A program made the translations under genes and the position numbers. DNA of 64,000 nt from Lingula anatina (lineage: Eukaryota; Brachiopoda; Lingulata; Lingulida; Lingulidae). The stretch covers positions 458,831 through 522,830 of the forward strand of contig NW_019774425.1 of NCBI RefSeq assembly GCF_001039355.2, read 5' to 3'. Shown here piece after piece: positions 1 to 15,000 of the stretch; position 1 is the first letter of the stretch, and each line of letters opens with the position of its first letter. Below the pieces are notes generated by a model. The model did no database searches. It had not been told where the DNA came from and saw only the letters and a program-made list of their open reading frames with translations.

Positions 1-83
1 TTATAATTGCACTTGATTCACTATGTTTAATTTCTTTAAGTGAACACTTCCAACTGATCAACCAATTCATCAAATTTTCTTAC

Positions 84-3000
84 TACATTAGATACAATGT
101 CCTGCATCCGTTTCTGTCCAGCTTTGACATAGAAGAGATATGCTGTGTCCCAGGTCCGTGTGGAGATATCATCCAGAGCCCCCAAGCTGACACTCAGCCC
201 AGGATCACTGGAGTCCAGCATGACCAGAGGAGGGGCCAAAGTAGGGGTACCTGGTTCCTGGATATTAAGAAATTGTTCATTTCAAAATTTTGACTCAAAA
301 GTAGGGGTACCTAGTTCCTAGATGTTAAGAAATCATTTATTTCAAATTTTCAACTCAAATCATTTATCCCCATAGGTAACAACCAGAGACAAATGAGGCA
401 ATCTACTGGCATGAAATTAAAAAAAAAAAATAATAAAAATCAAGTTTAGTTACACTTAGAATGCCTTCTAATTGTACTTATTTAGACAAAGTGTTATATC
501 TGTGTTTGCTGTGTATCATCATAAAACCATCATTTAAATTTTAAATAATGTTTTTTTTTCCATATGTAACAGTCGTATTAAAAAAAAAAAAATGATGCAG
601 AATTCCTCAACACATTAAGAAACTTCAAAAATTTCAAAATGAGAGCCCTACCTTTAGAGCCTCAAGAGATAGGAAGCCATAATGAGACAAGAACATTCGA
701 GCTGTTTGGAAATCCTGACATATGCTAGAATAAAAGGGGGGAAATGTATTAAGTATAAACATTGATGGAAAAACTTAAAGCTTCACACATAGATTTGAGT
801 AACATTTCTTTAAAATATATCAAAGTGAGCAACCAACTCATTAAGAAGGGGTTTGTATTAAACATATTTCTTCAAAAAAATTCTTGACATGTTTTGAAAT
901 ACATTTCCCATATTCATAATAGTACCTTGGTGGTTTACATATGGTCTCAGTATTTGGAAAAGGCTGGTTCTTCTTTTTATGTTCTGCCACAAACCCTACA
1001 TTATTTTCTAGGGCCCTCTGGCTGGATATAAAATCCAGCATTTTCAGGTGGTCAGCATCATGTTTAGGGTCCTTTACAATAGACTCCATGCTGGGGATAC
1101 TCTGGTCACTGGAAAAGGGCACCGATAATTAATCATTAATTAACATTAAAATGTGCCATGTTGATCTAGAATGTCATTTAAGAAGTGATTACGTATGTAC
1201 TGTATTTAAAATTCTCGTTGTTCAATAAATGTGTTCAAATATTAAATGAAATCTAAAATCACCCAATAAGAATATGAACAGGATTTCTGAGATAGTAGGT
1301 ATTTGAATACAGCATTTCTTTGAACTATGTGCAATTTTGATCACCAAGAAGAGGTAACAGGAGGGCCTTGAATGCCTGTCACAAGGAAAATATTCCAACA
1401 AGCTTTAACAAATTGCGATGTAAAACTGTATTGCATATCAGAAATATTTTCAAAAATATATCAGTAAAATACCAGCAACATGTGGAAAATGTAACATAAA
1501 AGTAAGGGACAAACAACATATCAATGTCTGTCCTGGCATTATTTTTTCATGTACAAGTATCTACTGCATAGCATAGCCATATAAAGACCACAATCTGCCA
1601 CATACGTAATGTCACAGGGTGTGACCATATCAGATCAATATGGTATAGACAGTCACACAACTGATATATCTATCCTGATTTAACCTTTAACCATTTTCAT
1701 GGTCAGGCTAATCATAATTAATGGAATAGAAAAGTTGTATAGTTTTTTATATATTACAAATGAATGAATTAATCGTAAAAAGAAAGAAACATGATATCGA
1801 GTCACCCTTGTGCCTATTGACCAGCTGTCATAATGAATGATATATTACTTATACTTTTAATACATAGATCAGGTTTTAACTACCAAACAGGGATTCACAT
1901 CAATTACGTAACATATCATCATCAATCAAATCTAATAAGAACTACCACGTTTTACCAAGGCTATGGCCTTATAATTACATATTAATGCAAAACTGGCTTT
2001 GCTTATCAATAATGAATATACAATTAATTATAGATTGGCTATGTTTATGACTGCATTCCCAGAGATTTAGATCGATCCATCAGGATTGACCTAACTCCCT
2101 GGGGGTTCGCGCTAAATTGCTGTTAGCCGAGCACGCACAACATTTAATTACCCACTTACAGCTTTTAGTAGGCGGGACAGACATTTAAGCCAGTTAAGCT
2201 GACACCAATCTAGTGAGACTCCCCAAGGGGATAGATCGATCTAAATATCTATGGGAATGTGGTCTATAACTCAACCCATCTGTTAACAATAATGTCTCTT
2301 TTAATGTGTTTCAGTCAAGCTGCGCAATCCCAACTGACCCACTTAAAATACCTTAATTAATCTTCTACGTAATTTCCAAGATCTTCTCAAAAACTCAATA
2401 TATTCAGTTTTTTTTAATGTACTAATCTGTACAAAATGTAGAAGTATTTATTTTTCAGGCACCATGATCAATTTAACTAGAACAATATAATGTTAGCATC
2501 ATAACTGAAATACTTATTTCAATAACTGATAAAATTTTTATAAGAGATTTAAAGATAAGCTCACAATGCAATATTATTTTGTATTATTATTATCAGACAT
2601 AAGTCTGGATTTTCAAAAAAAAAAAAAAAAAATCTGAATGTTTTTTATGACTCCAAGACTTACTGACCAGGAGTCAGAAACACTTGAAGAACCGAATTAA
2701 AAATTCACCATGGAATTCTGCTATTTTGCAGTAAAAGTTCATACCTGCTAATATTCAAAACATGTTCTACTTCAAACAAAATTGAGCAATTCATAATTTT
2801 AATTTATATTTGACATGCAATACTTTTCAACTTAATAATGCCCTATCTCTCTCCATCTTTCAAAATTTGACCTTTTCACTGAAGGTTGTACATAAACCAA
2901 TTAAAAAATTCTACAGATTCCCATGCATTAACCCAGGGGTAATTACCACTTTGTATGTGGCTTTAATTGTCAGAAGTTGGTTGTGTTGTCCTTGCAGCTA

Positions 3001-6000
3001 ATAGACTCTATACATAAAAAATCAATGCAACTCTCCACCAGATGTCAGAAGTTCATATGTAACAGATTGCTCACTGTGTCAAGCCACTCCTATCCTGTAT
3101 ATGCCACAGTTTGTTAGAACATAGTAGCTTGGCTACATCAACTTTTGACTATATTAAACAGAACTTTAACAGTATTTTTCTAAGAGAGAAAATATCATTC
3201 TGTATAACATCATGCTGGATCTGACTATCTCATGCAGTTAATGGGAACAAAAGGTAGCAGTTTTGTTCTGTTGCTGGTGATCATAATTTGAAACTTATAG
3301 TTATTCTTAGAACACACTGCATGTGACTGTGATGCACAATGGAGCCTGGATTCTATCCAGTTCAGGGACATGAAAATGGAAATATTGTGATTACTGCACA
3401 GAAAACAAACAAAGCATTGGATGAAGATCCCAAGTCACTCGCTGCAAGGGCAGAAACAAAGACTGATGAAGGGGCCGTAGCCTGGTTTGCTAATCCTGAA
3501 AATATAGGCTTAATTGTGGGCCTGTTAGTGGCCGCAGTGGTCCTGGTCATCCAAGGAGTACTGGTCTACAAATTCTATAAGAGGCGCAAACAGGACAGAA
3601 TGGACCAGATGAAGCAGAGAATGACTGACCCAACATCTGACCAAGACTCTTACTTTACAAATGCTACAATATTTTCCAAGGGGAGTCAAGAAATGAGTGA
3701 AAATCTTCCCATTCAGTTTTCGTCCACTTTGCTGTTCCTCGAGAAAGCCACTCTGGGAGTGGACACTATAAAACGCCTGCAGAGCAAGGAGCCAAACGTG
3801 AATAAAATCTCAGTAATTACTATGGAGAACCCCACTTGTAACCAGGCAACCAGTACAGACCCACAGGAGGAAGAAATTGCTCTCTACCACAATGAAGTTG
3901 ATGAACAGACATCCTTCTGACACTCACAAACTTGTTTAACTGAGTTAATTAATTCATAGCGATCCATGTCAGAATTTCAACCCTTAACCTCCAAAAACTC
4001 AGATGTATTTTCTTTAAAAACTTTAATGTTATCTAGTATAAAATGGCAAGTATATATGCACCATGCAGCTTAGTTTTTTGACACAAGAAAAAAGTTCTAA
4101 TAGAACTGGCAGAAAAAATTTGACAATATTGAAAAATTAATGCTATGTGTTAATATCCAGTGTATCAAGTGTTTTTCCAAATGGTATCTTACCATAATAT
4201 ATTTAATAAGCAGTATACACCCACTGGTATCAAGTAATTGAAAATACACAGAGAAAAGCATGCAAACTGTCTTAGACATATACATGGGAGCAGACGGTGT
4301 ATTCATGTATCAACATTCTTTCTGGACAATAATATTCCACACATTAACTAACATTTTTTTGAGTTCTTCAATGTGAACCTTAGAAGCTCTCTTAAAGTAT
4401 ACCATAAGAATGTGTTTACTAATCATTGCTAAGATATAGGTGATCTAAACACAAAAATTCTGAGTGACTAACAGGATAACTGAGAATTAAAAAATTCACA
4501 GCAATTGACTGCATGAACCAGACTGATTCTAAACAATTTTTTGCATCTGCTGCAAACTAGTGGTATATCATGTTAAGCAAAACAAAACAACCATGTGATT
4601 AATATTGTGACATTTGCTTGTTACATCTTTTGTGAACCTTTGACACATACATGCATACAATCTGGGTTAAGGTTATCCTAGAAATGTTCAGCATATTTGT
4701 TAAAAAATTTACACTGCAACAGGTCTCCAGTCAGCTGTTATTTGTTGTTGTTTTTTCACAAAAAATCCCTACCAGAGGAAAGGGCACACAACTGTTAAAT
4801 CTATTAACACATTTAACTACAATAACAAGGAAAGCTTAGAACAAGGCATTAAATTTTGACCAAAGTCAAGACGTAATTTTTGATTTTTTGATAAACATGT
4901 AAATACATTAAATTTTCTTGTCTTTTTTTTCCATTTTGCCTTAACACTTTGCAAACAGAATAGTTGCAATTATTATTATTATTATGTTTTTCGAATTTGT
5001 CATTAAAAATAATAATTATTTTATACTAACACTAAGCATCCAGGTATGTCATCCACACTCTCTGGGAAGTACCGAGGAGTGACAGTGGGGTGGGGACACG
5101 TCTGCTCAACAGGCTGAGGATACTTGGGGTCCGACAGTAAAGATCTGGATGTAAACTGAAAATATCCATATAGTCAATATTAATGCATGTAAAATGGAAT
5201 TTCATATATATTTTATGATATTAAAGGTACACAATGAGCATTAGACTTATATAGATTTTTCTTACATAAAGGTATTGTATGTCTTTGATGCTCTATTTAA
5301 CAAAATTCATCTTTCAATGCACTTATCATTTGCAATTACACTCAAAAATAGACATAATGCATTTGTGGCTAGTGGCATTCTAAATCAAAGCATAGAACAT
5401 TTAGTGTCAACTGTTTCACCATCATTGTTGCTGTATATTACCTTCTGAGATCGTGGTGCATGGCGCAACTGCATGGCCCACGCATGGCGACCAAATGGTC
5501 CCCTGATCAGGGCTGTCACTGTAGGCAGAGGATCTGGTGAACACAAAAACAGAATATCATCCATGATGGCATAAATCACATGCTTTTCATGATTATGAAT
5601 AACGGTATGTGCACTGAATCAAATACATAACAAATACCAGTAATCTGATAGTAAATTACAGCACAGATTCTCCAGGAACACATGAAAAAGGCTCTGATAA
5701 ACACACACACATACCTTGCTCATTCCCCAATGGCTGCTCTAGTAATCCAACAATGATGGAATTTTCAAGTACAAAATATTTAAAGGTTGTGGTGTCTTCT
5801 GGCAGCCCACCACCTCTGCAATACTTGAGCAAGGCATCTTCATCCAGCAGAGAACACAAGGCCTCTGGGCCACAGGGGAGAGGGTAGGCACCCTGAAGAT
5901 AGATGTAGATATCTCCCAGTAGTCAACATGACACTTAAAGTCACAGTCCAATACTCCCTTGCACTCCCTTTAGTGACAGACTCTATATCCTGCATGCTCT

Positions 6001-9000
6001 ATTAACATTTTATGAGTAAAACTATGGCAATGAAAGCCATATTTTTGAACTGAGGAGAGGAGAGTCATGGCTGTTATTATACCTTTTTTATGAAATATTG
6101 TACTTACAAAATTCAAATAACTATAACTAAAATCAATCATCAGATTATCGCAGAACTATGCCTATAATTTATCAGTACTAAAAAGATATTTACCACAAGT
6201 CCAATGATTGTATTAAGTACGGACTCTGCTGCTGTTTGCACCCTAGCCGAGGCAGGCATGGGGGTCTTCTCGTGTTTTAATTTTGGAGGGTCACTGGCAC
6301 GGTTCTGTAAAAAATAACACAAAATAACGCAAAATTTTCTCAACACATTTAAAATTAAAAAAAGAAATGGTATTATATAAGTAAAACTAATCCCAACAGT
6401 AATTAGGCTTGTTGAAGTAAATGAATACAATTATATGCAAACATTTCCTTTTGGACCAAAAATTACACAATGTCCTTAGATAAGAAAATATATCAAATGC
6501 AATTAAGCTACATGTGGCCAAGATATTTTTCTACTTTCAGAAAATGACTTTTGGCAGAATATGACATCACCATTTACAATCTAGGGGAACATTTAGTATT
6601 TAAAAAAAATGAACAGTGGTATATGTTACAAATATTGGTTAGACGCTGAACTGCAAGACCAAATACATTTATCATGCAGTAATTCACAGTCAAATGATTA
6701 AAATCTTTATTTATAAATTTTAGTTGAGTTAAAAGTTAATGAAAAAATGTCCCAATAGGCACAGTAGGTTTCTCCCAGCTCCACACTAAGCAGGTTTCAC
6801 ACCTGTTGACATGGGATTGTGCTAACTATCAAATAAACATTTTAAAAAGGTGGTTAAAAGCACTTTTTCTCACACCATGGGTGTTACATTTGTTTTTCTG
6901 ATCTGCAGCTACATCTATTTTGTTTTTATCAACCTCTGAAAAACACAGTACAATGTTAAGGCTATTCATCAATTTGAAACATGCATGCAATTAAAAAAAC
7001 AGTTGATGTAAAAAAAGAGAAGTATGTTCACCAAAATGCCATTTACGGCAATCCCATTTTCAGTGAAGTAAATTGAAAAAAAATAATAATAAAATGTTAT
7101 TGGCAAATGTTCTAGAAAAAAAATGAAACGTGTGCTTGTCCATAAAAAATGCAAAATCCCTGATAAAAAACATCCTTTTAAATAGATATTGACTTTATGC
7201 ACACACGAAATAATTTTAAAAACAGATATACCACTACATGACAGCCTTGTTTAAGAAGGGATAAATCTTTGGTTAGAATAAATAAACTATGCCTTCTCCA
7301 CAATGCTAAACATTCTACCTAATTTTAAAATTGTTTGCCTTGTCCTTATCATAAGATTGAGGAACTGTAAGACACTTACATGTATTTTTTTTACAAGGAT
7401 TGAGATAACTTCCTAAGAAATAGACATGTCAGCAGAAAAAAAAAAAACAATAATAAGCAAAGCATAAACATGAGCTGAGCAATATAAGGGGTATCAATGA
7501 TGAAACAAAGACATGTGCAAGATAGCTATGGGTCACTATCATCAAATTGCTCATACTGAAAAAACTATAAACTCTCACAGAACTGCTTATGCTACAAAAG
7601 CAATATGTCTACTTGATAAAGCTCAAATGAAATTATCAAACAATCATAATTCTTAAAATGTTTTAAGCTTACAAGTTGCCAAAACTTTCAATTCAGTTCA
7701 AATACCAAAATCCTAGCCCTGATACCCTATTTTAGTAACAGTCTGATTCATCATTCCCATCAACTAAATCTATAAACTACATAACAAACTGTATTTCAAT
7801 TTCCCTGTAGAAAATGTTAGTAGTAACTATGTCCCTCTAATTTGAAAGAACTATCTATCTGTATCATGTCTGATAAACTTTAAACCAAATATTGTACAAT
7901 GACAATCTGGACCACTTGGTCAGTTAATAATTAAGTCTTTGAAGAATATATAAATATCAATAACCCCTTTTCAAAAGCAAACTATGTAAACTGTAACAAG
8001 ATATTCGAAAAAAAACCACTTCTTTCTTAACTAAAAACTTTGGTAGTTACGATGTTTTACAAAATTAACGCACCTTCATCTGGCTAGTAGGTAAGTGAAA
8101 ATATAGTCATCATAAATTAGTAAAAAGGTAAGCTTAATACCACAAGAACCCAAAGATACCAGTAGAGTATGAGTCTGGCAAAAATGAAGGGATTTCTTTT
8201 TATCTTTCTGAAGGGGGAAATGGTGCATCCTTCAAAGACTTCAATGAGCCTTGGTGCAGTCACTAGGAATATCTATCTAATGTACTAAATGCTTCAATAA
8301 AAGCTGTAGACTTCCTTACGTGGAAGTTAGTAGCTGTTGCAGAGGCGGACCCAGAATCTGAATATAGGAGGACCAATTAAGTAAGAATAGAGTATTCATT
8401 TTGCCATATCTATGCATGTCTTTAGAGACACTAAAAAGGGGCACTGGGTAACTGGATCCACCTTTGCTGATGCCATAGTCTTCTATTTATTAACCAGAAA
8501 GGCAAAGGAAGCAGTCTCCAAAAGATGACATGTTACAGTTACCTGAGGAGTACCAAAATGTACACCTTTTGTTGGTTCATCAGCTCTAGGCTACAAGTGG
8601 AGAATAAGTATTAATGTATCAAAATGAAAATTATTCAACTGTTGGAGCACTGTTATGAGAGGCATATTCAGAAAAAAAATATATTCAAAAAAGTTCAGCT
8701 AAATTCCTGTCAACAAGACACTAGAGAACATCAAAATGTTCATCACTTTTCTGAAAAATAAGTTCTAAGCTATTCAAATACTAAAAGGTGTATACATCAT
8801 ATCAACTGAAGATAAAGAGTAAGCACTGTGAGTTTCACTCTATCTACTTTATCAGCTAAACTACTGAGGTAATTGAAGATAAATATGTTTATTATTCCAA
8901 ACACATGGACTTCGATTCAAACTATTCTCCAAAATTTAATAGATTTCTCACATTTCATTTCATACCTATTGAGGCAGGTTATCTCAATGCACTTCTACAA

Positions 9001-12000
9001 AATTTTTATTTGTATCAACAGCTGAACATCCCCCAATTAAAAATACCATTTATGAAGACATTAGACTAGTTTATATTCATCTAAGATGCCCCTACCTGTG
9101 ACTTGCTCCCTGACAGGCCTAATTCCACTACTTCAAGCACATAATGTAAACACTCTTTATCCAACATCAAGTAATGATGTTCTATCAGCCATAGGGATAA
9201 ACACTGGAAGGCGGCAACAATCATTGAATGCAGGTCCCTAGAGTGCGCCGGTGCAGGCCTGCTGCACTGGTACACGATGAAGTCACAGATCCACTTAACA
9301 GTGCGTTTACACATCAATATGTTAGGGGTGTGCAGGCGAATTTTGGCAAGACCTGCCAGAACTTCCATGGCAGCTAGGGCAATGTTGAGGTCCATCTTCC
9401 ATGATGCCATGAGTCGATTGCACACAAGGGAGGCTGCATGTCCAAACAGGTCATATGCAGTATCTGGATTACGAAAAAGATATAAAATCATAGCATGGCA
9501 AGGAGTGTTCTTCAGAACATCTAAACAAGCTGAAAAATTTGATTAAAATAATTCATTGAGCAATTCAGCAAGAACTATTAAAATGTCATTTCCTTCAATC
9601 ATCTAATCAAAGTGAGGAGGCAAGCCACTCTTTTGCCTCTCTACAAAGTTAACTTCTAATATTTATCCGCTTTTTTTACCATAATCTTTCGGTGGTTGTT
9701 GAGGAGCTTTAACTGTCTCTCCCTCTTCTCCACCACCACTAGCAGGTTCCTCAGAGGGGGGTGCATCTTCTCCACTCTCTCCTATTGTTCCATATAGTGT
9801 GCCCAGCAAGTCCTGGGTCTTTTGTACTGTCACCTGCTCTGCCTCCTCATACATAGACAAGTCCTGTACTGACAACATTAGACCTCCTGAAAAAGACAAA
9901 AGTGTAAAAGCTTTGAATACCTTATGCACATACCTGATGACATGAAAAACAGTACCATTTGAATGTTATCAAAAGTTGGAGCAAATCACTTATATCTGCC
10001 TAAGTGTATGTAATTTTCTCCTACTCAAGAATTATTGCTTAACCCATCCCTGCCTTAGGATCCCACACTTTATATTATTTTTAATTATTTAACTTAGTAC
10101 TACATGTTAATGCCTGGCCAGACACTTAGACCATCAAGGTTTTTGTGACTTTTCAAAAAAAAAAATCTTAAAAACAGGTACTTTTATTTGAAGGTTTATC
10201 ATTTCTCAGGTCTGAATTGGGAAAGAAAAGTAGCTTTGCTGGATAATTACACATGAAAATACGACTTGTGGGATATTTTCAAACATCATACCATACCTTA
10301 AATTAGAAATTTTTACCTAAAAGCTGCTTTAAGTTACTGTACCCCCTTGTACTCACCTAGCAACATCAAGGTGTTTGATGGGTCAGTCTCAATGGTCAAA
10401 GCCCTCAGTAAAGTCTCTATGAGCTTTACTCTCAGTGACCAGAATGTAGTTTTACTGTCTGACATTGGGAGGTCATGCAGCGCTGAATTCAGAATAATAA
10501 GGTTTTGATGAAAAAATAAGTTATCAATAGCATCATTTTAATGTTTTTGGGTCCCAACTATTAAAAATCTATTTGCTTGCAATTATGAAACATATTGTTA
10601 GTCACACACCATAGTAACATATTAATTCTAATTCCTAAATTTGTTAAAGTAAATGTCCTAAAAATTCAAAAGAGAATTCCCACAAACACTCACTTATTTA
10701 ATAACATTTTACTTCTATTGCAGTTTATCACACATTACCCAGCTTGGTAATCTGAAAGTTTAGCTTTTTAATTAAATTTCAACTTTCCACTTCCATTCAC
10801 CTTTGATCTCCAGTTTCCTAAAATGGAGTGGTAAACACAACATTGACAGCAACAGGTGGATGGAGGCCTTTCTTAGCTCTACACTGGATATCTGATCATG
10901 GCACCTGATGGCAAAATTTTCAAAAAAAACTTAATCCAAGTTAAAGTACAAGTGCACAACACTGCAACTATGAAGAACAGATTAATTCTAACAAATGAAT
11001 TAACTGTTAAATGATTATCTTATTGACAGGGGAAATATTTGAGTATTTTTCTCCATCTTATCACTGAATTAACTATGACTAGGTCTACAAGTCTTGAACA
11101 AAACAGGATCCCCAGGGAGATAAAATTTGGAATCCTTTACATGTCAGTTAAAAAAAGATGAAGCATAATTGTCTCTGACAAAATAAACATTTTCATTCAT
11201 GCTGTGAGAGAAATGAAACCAATCTTTATGAAATCTGCCCATTTTGACTCAAAATTTTGATTTACCTCATATTTTTTCAGGCTATTTGGCTAAGAATTAA
11301 TTCATGCTAGTATGACCCCCAACCTTTTCCTTTCTTCATACCTGAAGGGCATGATAAGATCTCTTAGCACTAACACAACTGCCTGCAGTATTCTTGGCAC
11401 CAGTACCAGGACACCAACCAGATCCAGACGTAACACATCCGTGGAATTAAACAGAATATTAGACAGAACTTGGCCACTCATGTTCTGAAATAAAAGTAAA
11501 GCCAGTCTTGAATATCCCTGCAAGTGTATACAGATCATGGTAAGTATGTCCTCCACAATTTTCATATAAAAACACAGGTCAACATTAAAAACATTTCTCA
11601 CTGAAAATGCTGTTCAACTAAAAAAAGGATTTGTTGTAAAACACAGACAGTGTATTGTTAGGGTTTTTCCACAGTTTTTCCCCCATAAAATTTCCTGTGC
11701 TTTTATTCCTTCTAATTTTGAAGAGATCAGACAAGGTTCAACTGCTCCTCTGACTACTTTATCTTGGATAAGAAAGAGGAAACTATGATATAGTGAAAAA
11801 ATATAGCGAAATGGCCTCAAGCATGCAAAAGGACACCAAAACCATGTGTAAGTACCTTATCTGTGGCCAATCCATAGTGTAATGCTGTGTAAAATCTTGC
11901 CAAATACACCTGCTGAATATCCTCACCAGTTTTCTTAGCACAGAAGATTTTGCAAAGAGCACCACAGGCCTCTGCGCGGCCTATCTCATTTGTAACAGTG

Positions 12001-15000
12001 AACTCCTGCGGGGACTCGTGTTCAGGTGTGGGACTCGTGTGCTGGTTCTCTGCTTCTAAGAAACTGGTTCGCCGAGATGGAGGCCCTTGAAAACATAACA
12101 CAAATATAGCCATGCATAAATAAGAATTTTTATGTAGCTACAGGTAAGGCACCTTACCAAGGATTTTGTGGCACGCTCTAGTTTCAAAATGGAAAGTCAA
12201 ATTTTTGCACCTTTTCAAATATCACTGCATAAAAATGTCCACTCCACTCATACCTACCATTTTGTAGAATGCATCATTTCAATAATACTTTTCTATACAG
12301 CATTTCAAATACATGTTGTTTTATTTACCACTCTTTCCCAATGATTTTACTCCCACCAAAGCTCCATCAAACAACCACGCCCCAAATAAATGCAGCAGAC
12401 TGTTGCATTTAGGTCTAGCTGGAGCGTACGGTGACCTGGAATCTAAGCTCAGCTGGAAAGGAACTGCTTGGTCAGATGGAATGAAAGTTGCTGGGGGCTG
12501 AGTCTTGCTCCCCATGGCTTTTTGTATTGCACCTGAGGAAAGGGGGGAAAAAAGAAAAGAAAAAAATTATTCTTTTGATTCTGGCGATATATGTGAAAGT
12601 TTTTTAATTTCCATAAATATATTTTTTTTCATAAATTACTTGGTACATTCTTAACAAATGAAATTTCTGTCTTTAAATCAATGCCCAATAATATCAATTT
12701 ACACTTTTGCATTATTTCCAGAAGTACCTTTGACACTATATTGCCCACTGCTCATAGAAAACCCTCTGTTTTTCCTCTGACTAGGTGGTGTAGAAGAGCC
12801 AGGAACAGGTGTCACATAAGTTTGGCGTATTCCTGCAAGCATTATATTGGTCTCATCTTGACTCCAGGGAGGTGCAATTCCTAGATTTGGAAAAAATCAT
12901 TAAAATATATTGTTTGTCAATAAAGATAATCTTCATTCAATTTTGTTCTGGATAAAGTGAATGAAATATAATAACTAGCATTAAACTGGCTTTGGTGAAA
13001 TATAAATGACAGTTCAATACTGCACGTTGTTCTACTCTATTACAGCATGATATCTTCCATTTTATTCAATCAACTATCTTACAACTTGCTTCCACTAAAT
13101 GGACATCAGGGATGGATCCTGCTAATACTCACCCATAAAGGCATCCACCAAGACAGCAATACCCTTCATGGCCCTGAAGAAGATTTGGGGCAAAACTTTG
13201 AGGCAGTCATGGTGGGAGGGGTCAATCACATCCTCACTTGCCAGGGCCATGTGCAGAAATTTGGGGGTCTGGCTGATCACCTGGATGTTACTGAGTTCCA
13301 CAGGGTTGGATAAAATATGGAGGAATCTGAACCAAGCCTGGGTAATGGTGTCTGGACTTGTTGTGGGTGGTATGAGTTGCCTGTCCTCTTCAGCTAGATA
13401 TAAAAGAGCAAAAGGGAAAAGATGACTTGATTTTTTTTATTGTGGTGCACCTCTTGCAGCAAGATATGATAATAAAATGCATACCTGTTAAGTATTTTTG
13501 TATGTTTAATTACTGACAATAGTTCAAAAAGTTTTAATACTGATGAGCTTGCTTGTTCTAGGCCAAAATCTCAATTTCACCATCCACACAGCCTTTTCTA
13601 CATGAAGCAACACATTAATTGAACAATAATCCTGCCTTTAAGTTTATAATGTTGATTATTTCAACATACATATATGAAATTCTGGGAAATCTGGTCCAAA
13701 CATTCCAGGTATCAGATGTGAAGTCAGCAGTGAATTGATGCGGTGCCACTGCACCACCAGCACCTCATGGTGGCGCCAGTTCAGACACATATCTCTAAAC
13801 GTCTTCCACAGTGATGGGGAGGGAAAACACTTGAGGCAAGACTGTAGCCAGATTTCAAACAGTACGCTCAATACTCTTTCACATAACTGGTCTCCTATAT
13901 CATCTGAATCATTTGAATAGATTTGTATATATATATATTTATGTATGTATGGGCAGGTTCTTTAAGCATTTAAATAGCATACAAATATAAAAATCAACTT
14001 TTTTGATTTATTTAATTATATTTTTTCAATCATTTGTAAAAAAAAAAATTGCCTTATACCAACAAAACCATGTTATCCCAAAAATATCAAATACTGACTA
14101 AACATTTCAAGTAGCAAAATTATGTATTCATTAGCAAATAAAATATGTAGTTCTAGCTTTTGCAAGTGAGATATGAATTACAATTCTATGTACCCTTCCT
14201 GATAGGTGGTGCTAGAAGAGTATCATTGATTGCCAGGAGGAGTCTTAATATGGCCTCCCAAGTTTCTCTTGTCAAGATGGTGGATTCTTGGACAATCATC
14301 TGTAGGTGACGTAATATACGGTGGCAAAGAACAGTCTGTCTCTTCACCGAGTCAAATACTAGAACATTGATCAACACAATTATAATGTGCCTGTGGTGAA
14401 GTTGAAAATAAATACATATCATGATTAAGCCTAAAATAATAGATTTTAATCTTAAAATAGCTTATAGAAAAACACCTGTCACAGCTTTTATTTGATCATG
14501 TATGTTTCAATATTCTAATTACATTAAATATTACACATGACATCATGATTTGCTGTATCCGCAAAGTTAACCTAATTAATAACAGTACAAGTTCCAAACC
14601 AGGTTTAAAACAATGACCTGAATTGACTATTTTTTTTTACCTGCTGCAGGTCTTGGAACAAACAAGTTATACAGGTGTTTGAACATGATCTGGCAGTAAT
14701 GGTTTGGTTGTTCCCTGACTGGGACTGGTACACAGTTCTTAGGAGTGGTTAATGCTGATAGCCATTCACAGTAGACATTCACACAGTCACGGATGGTTTC
14801 ATGGTTGTCACTGAAGTTTAGGGTCATGCCAAAGCAGATCACCTACAATATTTGATGGTTTTTCTTTGTTAAACGTGTATCTGTGTAATATATCATAATC
14901 ACATCAGTTAATCTCTATATGATGCAATTTGATTCCCATATCCAGTATATAATTACAATAAAGGTATCATTATCCCTGTAGTAGAGACATCTTGTAACAT

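Larger units (their letters stand above)
1109..5030 (-). other. RALGAPB intron 18, with nested material
   Basis: This 3.9-kb intron lies between the exons at 5031-5155 and 926-1108. It holds a plus-strand ORF (3339-3920) and a palindromic MITE-like element (2032-2281). It also has a short hairpin near 1617-1657 and a poly-A/poly-T run near 2616. The rest is A+T-rich sequence in which I see nothing else. Confidence 0.7.

Noticed and set aside
841-925. Extension of the RALGAPB exon at 926-1108 to the ORF end
   Set aside because: A GTACTA donor at 925/924 joins in phase to the exon at 652-724 and restores the conserved CKPP..FQTARMFLSH order. The extension has no similarity.
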